A DNA stretch of 64,000 nucleotides from Pleodorina starrii (Eukaryota > Chlorophyta > Chlorophyceae > Chlamydomonadales > Volvocaceae), in contig BRXU01000006.1 in the NCBI GenBank assembly GCA_030267565.1, forward strand, positions 5,235,001 to 5,299,000. Reading direction: 5' to 3'. A program made the position numbers and the translations under genes. The notes under the pieces were generated by a model. That model ran no database searches. It was given only the letters and a program-made list of their open reading frames with translations, and was not told the DNA's origin. Positions 55,301-64,000 of this stretch are shown piece by piece. Each line of letters begins with the position of its first letter. The first letter of the stretch is position 1.

Positions 55301-58300
55301 AGACGGGCGCAGAAGGGCGCAGACGGGGGCAGACGGGCGCAGAAGGGCGCAGACGGGGGCAGACGGGGGCAGAAGGGCGCAGACGGGGGCAGAAGGGCGC
55401 AGACGGGCGCAGAAGGGGGCAGACGGGCGCAGAAGGGCGCAGAAGGGTGCAGACGGGGGCAGACGGGGGCAGACGGGCGCAGAAGGGCGCAGACGGGGGC
55501 AGAAGGGTGCAGAAGGGCGCAGACGGGCGCAGACGGGGGCAGACGGGGGCAGAAGGGTGCAGACGGGCGCAGACGGGCGCAGAAGGGTGCAGACGGGGGC
55601 AGAAGGGCGCAGACGGGGGCAGAAGGGCGCAGACGGGCGCAGACGGGCGCAGACGGGCGCAGACGGGCGCAGAAGGGCGCAGATGGGCGCAGACGGGGGC
55701 AGAAGGGCGCAGAAGGGCGCAGACGGGGGCAGAAGGGCACAGAAGGGTGCAGAAGGGCGCAGACGGGCGCAGACGGGCGCAGAAGGGCGCAGACGGGGGC
55801 AGACGGGCGCAGACGGGCGCAGAAGGGCGCAGACGGGGGCAGACGGGCGCAGACGGGCGCAGAAGGGTGCAGACGGGGGCAGACGGGCGCAGAAGGGTGC
55901 AGACGGGCGCAGACGGGCGCAGAAGGGTGCAGACGGGGGCAGAAGGGCGCAGACGGGCGCAGAAGGGTGCAGACGGGCGCAGAAGGGTGCAGACGGGGGC
56001 AGAAGGGCGCAGACGGGGGCAGAAGGGTGCAGACGGGCGCAGACGGGCGCAGAAGGGCGCAGATGGGCGCAGACGGGGGCAGAAGGGCGCAGAAGGGCGC
56101 AGACGGGGGCAGAAGGGCGCAGAAGGGTGCAGAAGGGCGCAGACGGGCGCAGACGGGCGCAGAAGGGCGCAGACGGGGGCAGAAGGGTGCAGCAGGCGCA
56201 GAAGGGCGCAGACGGGGGCAGACGGGCGCAGAAGGGCGCATACGGGGGCAGACGGGGGCAGAAGGGCGCAGACGGGGGCAGAAGGGCGCAGACGGGGGCA
56301 GACGGGCACAGAAGGGCGCAGAAGGGCGAAGAAGAGCGCAGAAGGGCGCAGACGGGCGCAGACGGGCGCAGAAGGGCGCAGACGGGGGCAGACGGGCGCA
56401 GAAGGGCGCAGATGGGCGCAGACGGGGGCAGAAGGGCGCAGACGGGGGCAGAAGGGCACAGAAGGGCGCAGACGGGCGCAGACGGGCGCAGACGGGGGCA
56501 GACAGGGGCAGAAGGGCGCAGAAGGGCGCAGAAGGGTGCAGACGGGTGCAGACGGGGGCAGACAGGCGCAGAAGGTCGCAGACGGGGGCAGAAGGGCGCA
56601 GAAGGGCGCAGACGGGCGCAGACGGGGGCAGACGGGGGCAGAAGGGCGCAGACGGGGGCAGAAGGGCGCAGACGGGCGCAGACGGGCGCAGAAGGGCGCA
56701 GATGGGCGCAGACGGGGGCAGAAGGGCGCAGAAGGGCGCAGACGGGGGCAGAAGGGCGCAGAAGGGTGCAGAAGGGTGCAGACGGGCGCAGACGGGGGCA
56801 GAAGGGCGCAGACGGGGGCAGAAGGGCGCAGACGGGCGCAGAAGGGCGCAGACGGGGGCAGAAGGGCGCAGAAGGGCGCAGACGGGGGCAGAAGGGCGCA
56901 GAAGGGTGCAGAAGGGCGCAGACGGGCGCAGACGGGTGCAGAAGGGCGCAGACGGGCGCAGAAGGGTGCAGACGGGGGCAGAAGGGCGCAGACGGGGGCA
57001 GAAGGGCGCAGACGGGCGCAGACGGGCGCAGAAGGGCGCAGATGGGCGCAGACGGGGGCAGAAGGGCGCAGAAGGGCGCAGACGGGGGCAGAAGGGCGCA
57101 GAAGGGTGCAGAAGGGCGCAGACGGGCGCAGAAGGGTGCAGACGGGCGCAGACGGGCGCAGAAGGGTGCAGACGGGGGCAGAAGGGCGCAGATGGGCGCA
57201 GAAGGGCGCAGAAGAGCGCAGACGGGCGCAGAAGGTCGCAGACGGGGGCAGAAAGGCGCAGAAGGGCGCAGACGGGGGCAGACGGGGGCAGACGGGGGCA
57301 GAAGGGTGCAGAAGGGCGCAGACGGGCGCAGAAGGGGGCAGACGGGGGCAGAAGGGCGCAGACGGGGGCAGAAGGGCGCAGACGGGCGCAGACGGGCGCA
57401 GAAGGGCGCAGATGGGCGCAGACGGGGGCAGAAGGGCGCAGAAGGGCGCAGACGGGGGCAGAAGGGCGCAGAAGGGTGCAGAAGGGCGCAGACGGGCGCA
57501 GACGGGGGCAGAAGGGCGCAGACGGGGGCAGAAGGGCGCAGACGGGCGCAGAAGGGCGCAGACGGGGGCAGACGGGCGCAGAAGGGCGCAGACGGGCGCA
57601 GACGGGCGCAGAAGGGTGCAGACGGGGGCAGAAGGGCGCAGACGGGCGCAGAAGGGCGCAGACGGGCGCAGACGGGCGCAGAAGGGCGCAGATGGGCGCA
57701 GACGGGGGCAGAAGGGCGCAGACGGGGGCAGACGGGCACAGAAGGGCGCAGACGGGCGCAGACGGGGGCAGACGGGGGCAGACGGGCGCAGACGGGCGCA
57801 GAAGGGCGCAGACGGGGGCAGACGGGCGCAGAAGGGCGCAGACGGGCGCAGACGGGCGCAGAAGGGTGCAGACGGGGGCAGAAGGGCGCAGACGGGCGCA
57901 GAAGGGCGCAGAAGGGCGCAGACGGGCGCAGAAGGGCGCAGACGGGGGCAGACGGGCGCAGAAGGGCGCAGACGGGGGCAGACGGGGGCAGAAGGGCGCA
58001 GACGGGGGCAGAAGGGCGCAGACGGGGGCAGAAGGGCGCAGACGGGCGCAGAAGGGTGCAGAAGGGCGCAGACGGGCGCAGAAGGGCGCAGACGGGGGCA
58101 GACGGGCGCAGAAGGGCGCAGACGGGGGCAGACGGGGGCAGAAGGGCGCAGACGGGGGCAGAAGGGCGCAGACGGGCGCAGAAGGGGGCAGACGGGCGCA
58201 GAAGGGCGCAGAAGGGTGCAGACGGGGGCAGACGGGCGCAGACGGGCGCAGAAGGGCGCAGACGGGGGCAGACGGGCGCAGAAGGGCGCAGACGGGGGCA

Positions 58301-61300
58301 GACGGGGGCAGAAGGGCGCAGACGGGGGCAGAAGGGCGCAGACGGGGGCAGAAGGGCGCAGACGGGCGCAGAAGGGCGCAGAAGGGCGCAGACGGGCGCA
58401 GAAGGGCGCAGACGGGGGCAGACGGGCGCAGAAGGGCGCAGACGGGGGCAGACGGGGGCAGAAGGGCGCAGACGGGGGCAGAAGGGCGCAGACGGGCGCA
58501 GAAGGGGGCAGACGGGCGCAGACGGGCGCAGAAGGTCGCAGACGGGGGCAGAAGGGCGCAGAAGGGCGCAGACGGGCGCAGACGGGGGCAGACGGGGGCA
58601 GAAGGGTGCAGAAGGGCGCAGACGGGTGCAGAAGGGTGCAGACGGGGGCAGAAGGGCGCAGACGGGGGCAGAAGGGCGCAGACGGGCGCAGACGGGCGCA
58701 GAAGGGCGCAGATGGGCGCAGACGGGGGCAGAAGGGCGCAGAAGGGCGCAGACGGGGGCAGAAGGGCGCAGAAGGATGCAGAAGGGCGCAGACGGGCGCA
58801 GACGGGGGCAGAAGGGCGCAGACGGGGGCAGAAGGGCGCAGACGGGCGCAGAAGGGCGCAGACGGGGGCAGACGGGCGCAGAAGGGCGCAGACGGGCGCA
58901 GACGGGCGCAGAAGGGCGCAGAAGGGCGCAGAAGGGCGCAGACGGGGGCAGAAGGGCGCAGAAGGGTGCAGAAGGGCGCAGACGGGCGCAGACGGGCGCA
59001 GAAGGGCGCAGACGGGGGCAGAAGGGCGCAGAAGGGCGCAGAAGGGCGCAGACGGGGGCAGACGGGCGCAGAAGGGTGCAGACGGGCGCAGACGGGCGCA
59101 GAAGGGTGCAGACGGGGGCAGAAGGGCGCAGACGGGCGCAGAAGGGCGCAGACGGGCGCAGACGGGCGCAGAAGGGCGCAGATGGGCGCAGACGGGGGCA
59201 GAAGGGCGCAGACGGGGGCAGACGGGCACAGAAGGGCGCAGACGGGCGCAGACGGGGGCAGACGGGGGCAGAAGGGCGCAGACGGGCGCAGACGGGCGCA
59301 GAAGGGTGCAGACGGGGGCAGAAGGGCGCAGACGGGGGCAGAAGGGCGCAGACGGGCGCAGACGGGCGCAGAAGGGCGCAGATGGGCGCAGACGGGGGCA
59401 GAAGGGCGCAGAAGGGCGCAGACGAGGGCAGAAGGGCGCAGAAGGGTGCAGAAGGGTGCAGACGGGCGCAGAAGGGCGCAGAAGGGCGCAGACGGGGGCA
59501 GAAGGGCGCAGAAGGGCGCAGAAGGGCGCAGACGGGGGCAGAAGGGCGCAGAAGGGTGCAGACGGGGGCAGACGGGGGCAGACGGGCGCAGACGGGGGCA
59601 GAAGGGCGCAGACGGGCGCAGAAGGGTGCAGACGGGCGCAGACGGGCGCAGAAGGGCGCAGAAGGGCGCAGAAGGGCGCAGACGGGCGCAGACGGGCGCA
59701 GAAGGGCGCAGACGGGGGCAGAAGGGCGCAGACGGGCGCAGAAGGGCGCAGAAGGGTGCAGACGGGGGCAGACGGGCGCAGAAGGGCGCAGATGGGCGCA
59801 GACGGGGGCAGAAGGGCGCAGAAGGGCGCAGACGGGGGCAGAAGGGCGCAGAAGGGTGCAGAAGGGTGCAGACGGGCGCAGAAGGGCGCAGAAGGGCGCA
59901 GACGGGGGCAGAAGGGTGCAGACGGGCGCAGAAGGGCGCAGACGGGGGCAGACGGGCGCAGAAGGGCGCAGACGGGGGCAGACGGGGGCAGAAGGGCGCA
60001 GACGGGGGCAGAAGGGCGCAGACGGGCGCAGAAGGGGGCAGACGGGCGCAGAAGGGCGCAGAAGGGCGCAGAAGGGCGCAGAAGGGCGCAGACGGGCGCA
60101 GACGGGCGCAGAAGGGCGCAGACGGGGGCAGAAGGGCGCAGACGGGCGCAGAAGGGCGCAGAAGGGTGCAGACGGGGGCAGACGGGGGCAGACGGGCGCA
60201 GAAGGGCGCAGACGGGGGCAGAAGGGTGCAGAAGGGCGCAGACGGGCGCAGACGGGGGCAGACGGGGGCAGAAGGGTGCAGACGGGCGCAGACGGGCGCA
60301 GAAGGGTGCAGACGGGCGCAGAAGGGCGCAGACGGGGGCAGAAGGGCGCAGACGGGCGCAGACGGGCGCAGACGGGCGCAGAAGGGCGCAGACGGGCGCA
60401 GACGGGGGCAGAAGGGCGCAGAAGGGCGCAGACGGGGGCAGAAGGGCGCAGAAGGGTGCAGAAGGGCGCAGACGGGCGCAGACGGGCGCAGAAGGGCGCA
60501 GACGGGGGCAGACGGGTGCAGACGGGCGCAGAAGGGCGCAGACGGGGGCAGAAGGGCGCAGAAGGGCGCAGACGGGTGCAGACGGGCGCAGAAGGGCGCA
60601 GAAGGGCGCAGACGGGGGCAGACGGGCGCAGAAGGGCGCAGACGGGGGCAGACGGGCGCAGAAGGGCGCAGAAGGGTGCAGACGGGCGCAGAAGGGCGCA
60701 GAAGGGCGCAGACGGGGGCAGAAGGGCGCAGACGGGCGCAGAAGGGCGCAGACGGGTGCAGACGGGCGCAGAAGGGCGCAGACGGGGGCAGACGGGGGCA
60801 GAAGGGCGCAGAAGGGCGCAGAAGGGCGCAGACGGGTGCAGAAGGGCGCAGACGGGCGCAGAAGGGCGCAGACGGGGGCAGAAGGGCGCAGAAGGGCGCA
60901 GACGGGCGCAGACGGGCGCAGAAGGGCGCAGACGGGCGCAGAAGGGCGCAGACGGGCGCAGAAGGGCGCAGAAGGGCGCAGACGGGGGCAGAAGGGTGCA
61001 GACGGGCGCAGAAGGGCGCAGACGGGGGCAGAAGGGCGCAGAAGGGCGCAGACGGGCGCAGAAGGGCGCAGACGGGGGCAGAAGGGCGCAGACGGGCGCA
61101 GACGGGCGCAGAAGGGTGCAGACGGGGGCAGAAGGGCGCAGACGGGCGCAGAAGGGCGCAGACGGGCGCAGACGGGCGCAGAAGGGCGCAGACGGGCGCA
61201 GAAGGGCGCAGACGGGGGCAGACGGGCGCAGAAGGGCGCAGACGGGCGCAGAAGGGCGCAGACGGGGGCAGAAGGGCGCAGACGGGCGCAGACGGGCGCA

Positions 61301-64000
61301 GAAGGGCGCAGACGGGGGCAGACGGGCGCAGACGGGCGCAGAAGGGTGCAGACGGGGGCAGACGGGCGCAGAAGGGCGCAGACGGGCGCAGACGGGCGCA
61401 GAAGGGTGCAGACGGGGGCAGAAGGGCGCAGACGGGCGCAGAAGGGTGCAGACGGGCGCAGAAGGGTGCAGACGGGGGCAGAAGGGCGCAGACGGGGGCA
61501 GAAGGGTGCAGACGGGCGCAGACGGGCGCAGAAGGGCGCAGATGGGCGCAGACGGGGGCAGAAGGGCGCAGAAGGGTGCAGACGGGTGCAGACGGGCGCA
61601 GAAGGGCGCAGACGGGGGCAGACGGGGGCAGAAGGGCGCAGACGGGGGCAGAAGGGCGAAGACGGGCGCAGAAGGGGGCAGACGGGCGCAGAAGGGCGCA
61701 GAAGGGCGCAGAAGGGCACAGATGGGCGCAGACGGGCGCAGACGGGCGCAGAAGGGCGCAGACGGGGGCAGAAGGGCGCAGACGGGCGCAGAAGGGCGCA
61801 GAAGGGTGCAGACGGGGGCAGACGGGGGCAGACGGGCGCAGAAGGGCGCAGACGGGGGCAGAAGGGCGCAGAAGGGCGCAGACGGGCGCAGACGGGGGCA
61901 GAAGGGCGCAGACGGGCGCAGACGGGCGCAGAAGGGCGCAGACGGGGGCAGAAGGGCGCAGACGGGGGCAGAAGGGCGCAGACGGGCGCAGACGGGCGCA
62001 GAAGGGCGCAGACGGGCGCAGAAGGGCGCAGACGGGCGCAGACGGGGGCAGAAGGGCGCAGACGGGTGCAGAAGGGCGCAGACGGGGGCAGAAGGGCGCA
62101 GACGGGCGCAGAAGGGCGCAGACGGGGGCAGAAGGGCGCAGACGGGCGCAGAAGGGCGCAGACGGGGGCAGAAGGGCGCAGACGGGCGCAGAAGGGCGCA
62201 GACGGGCGCAGAAGGGCGCAGACGGGCGCAGACGGGCGCAGACGGGCGCAGAAGGGCGCAGACGGGGGCAGAAGGGCGCAGACGGGCGCAGAAGGGCGCA
62301 GAAGGGCGCAGACGGGCGCAGACGGGCGCAGACGGGCGCAGACGGGCGCAGACGGGGGCAGACGGGGGCAGAAGGGCGCAGACGGGCGCAGAAGGTTGCA
62401 GACGGGCGCAGAAGGGCACAGACGGGGGCAGAAGGGCGCAGACGGGCGCAGACGGGCGCAGACGGGCGCAGAAGGGCGCAGACGGGGGCAGAAGGGTGCA
62501 GAAGGGCGCAGAAGGGCGCAGCAGGCGCAGAAGGGCGCAGACGGGGGCAGACGGGCGCAGAAGGGCGCATACGGGGGCAGACGGGGGCAGAAGGGCGCAG
62601 ACGGGGGCAGAAGGGCGAAGACGGGCGCAGAAGGGTGCAGACGGGCGCAGAAGGGCGCAGAAGGGTCAGAAGGGCACAGACGGGCGCAGACGGGCGCAGA
62701 CGGGCGCAGAAGGGCGCAGACGGGGGCAGAAGGGCGCAGACGGGCGCAGAAGGGCGCAGAAGGGTGCAGACGGGGGCAGACGGGTGCAGACGGGGGCAGA
62801 AGGGCGCAGACGGGGGCAGAAGGTTGCAGACGGGCGCAGACGGGCGCAGAAGGGCGCAGATGGGCGCAGACGGGGGCAGAAGGGTGCAGAAGGGCGCAGA
62901 CGGGCGCAGACGGGCGCAGAAGGGGGCAGAACTCAGAAGGGTGCAGACGGGGCGCAACGGGCGCAGAAGGGTGCAGACGGGGGCAGAAGGGCGCAGACGG
63001 GCGCAGACGGGCGCAGACGGGCGCAGACGGGGCGCAGACGGGGCAAGACCGGGCGCAGAAGGGCGCAGATGGGGGCAGACGGGCGCAGACGGGCGCAGAC
63101 GGGCGCAGAAGGGTGCAGAAGGGCGCAGAAGGGTGCAGAAGGGCGCAGACGGGCGCAGACAGGCGCAGAAGGGCGCAGATGGGGGCAGACGGGGGCAGAC
63201 GGGCGCAGAAGGGCGCAGACGGGGGCAGAAGGGCGCAGAAGGGCGCAGAAGGGTGCAGACGGGGGCAGACGGGCGCAGAAGGGAGCAGACGGGCGCAGAA
63301 GGGCGCAGACGGGGGCAGAAGGGTGCAGAAGGGCGCAGATGGGCACAAAAGGGCACAGATGTGCGCAGACGGGGGCAGAAGGGCGCAGAAGGGCGCAGAA
63401 GGGCGCAGACGGGCGCAGACGGGCGCAGACGGGCGCAGACGGGAGCAGATGGGCGCAGACGGGGGCAGAAGGTCACGGGGGCAGAAGGGCGCAGAAGGGC
63501 GCAGACGGGCGCAGAAGGGCGCAGACGGGTGCAGACGGGCGCAGAAGGGCGCAGAAGGGCGCAGAAGGGGGCAGACGGGCGCAGAAGGGCGCAGACGGGT
63601 GCAGAAGGGCGCAGACGGGCGCAGAAGGGTGCAGAAGGGCGCAGACGGGCGCAGAAGGGTGCAGACGGGCGCAGAAGGGCGCAGACGGGGGCAGAAGGGC
63701 GCAGAAGGGCGCGACGGTGCAGACGGGGCGCAGAAGGGGCGCAGACGGGGCAGAAGGGCGCAGACGGTGGCAGACGGGGCAGAAGGGCGCAGAAGGGCGC
63801 AGAAGGGCGCAGACGGGCGCAGAAGGGCGCAGAAGGGCGCAGAAGGGGGCAGAAGGGCGCAGACGGGCGCAGAAGGGCGCAGACGGGGGCAGACGGGGGC
63901 AGAAGGGCGCAGACGGGCGCAGACGGGCGCAGAAGGGTGCAGAAGGGCGCAGAAGGGCGCAGACGGGGGCAGAAGGGCGCAGAAGGGTGCAGAAGGGCGC
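49371..64000 (+). repeat. 10-bp satellite GCAGAMGGGN, at least 14.6 kb
   Basis: Unit GCAGA(A/C)GGG(C/G/T), about 1,460 copies, running past the window end. Variation is almost confined to positions 6 and 10; rare GCAGATGGGC and 9-bp units (GCAGCAGGC) occur. Longer blocks recur: the GCAGCAGGC indel with a neighbouring GCATACGG unit lies at 50051, 56189 and 62518. Because 10 bp is one base over three codons, the minus strand cycles one peptide through all three frames with no stop, giving an apparent frame of 4,680 codons. The array is less regular near 62930-63060 and 63710-63780. Confidence 0.97.

Noticed and set aside
49306..63476. Very long minus-strand open frames (4,680, 3,769 and 3,459 codons)
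   Set aside because: They are translations of the 10-bp satellite in three frames. The peptide is a fixed 10-residue cycle with no domain.
49371..64000. CRISPR-like array
   Set aside because: There are no spacers: the 10-bp units are contiguous and no cas-type gene is present in this eukaryotic window.

Overview
The window is eukaryotic. Its genes are split by short GT-AG introns (about 70-490 nt) and translate with the standard code, there are no operons, and most of the sequence is repeat. No rRNA, tRNA or host housekeeping gene was seen, so the lineage cannot be fixed; a protist, alga or early-diverging fungus with a subtelomeric or heterochromatic repeat domain fits. Roughly three quarters of the window is tandem or dispersed repeat.

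Layout. (1) 1-3331: an exact 1,600-bp tandem duplication that makes a truncated copy of the first gene. (2) 2949-8583: a multi-exon mobile-element gene. Its product has a multi-pass membrane N-terminus, a ubiquitin-like domain ending in RGG, a Cys-rich region resembling the N-terminal part of Helitron-type proteins, and a Pif1/RecD-like SF1 helicase. The helicase part has one in-frame TGA. (3) 8584-12690: degenerate subtelomere-like repeats. (4) 12690-37230: dispersed copies of an approximately 550-750-bp family (called S here), a 40-bp minisatellite, long CCGCCA and GGGGCTA arrays organised into a roughly 3-kb macrosatellite, and hairpin-CTAG termini that look like Helitron 3' ends. (5) 37240-40905: a broken RPA-like fragment, a second 3'-truncated ubiquitin-like gene and a fragment of a third. 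(6) 41297-46079: two divergently transcribed paralogous genes whose zinc-ribbon plus OB-fold-like layout resembles RPA70. (7) 46080-49370: more mosaic repeats. (8) 49371-64000: an unbroken 10-bp satellite running off the end of the window.

The unifying interpretation (inference) is a family of Helitron-related elements. The helicase polyprotein and the two RPA-like single-strand-binding candidates would be the protein-coding part, and the hairpin-CTAG sequences the element ends scattered through the repeats. No HUH (Rep) nuclease was found. The ubiquitin-like domain fused to membrane segments ahead of the helicase is the most unusual feature, and it is present in both copies.
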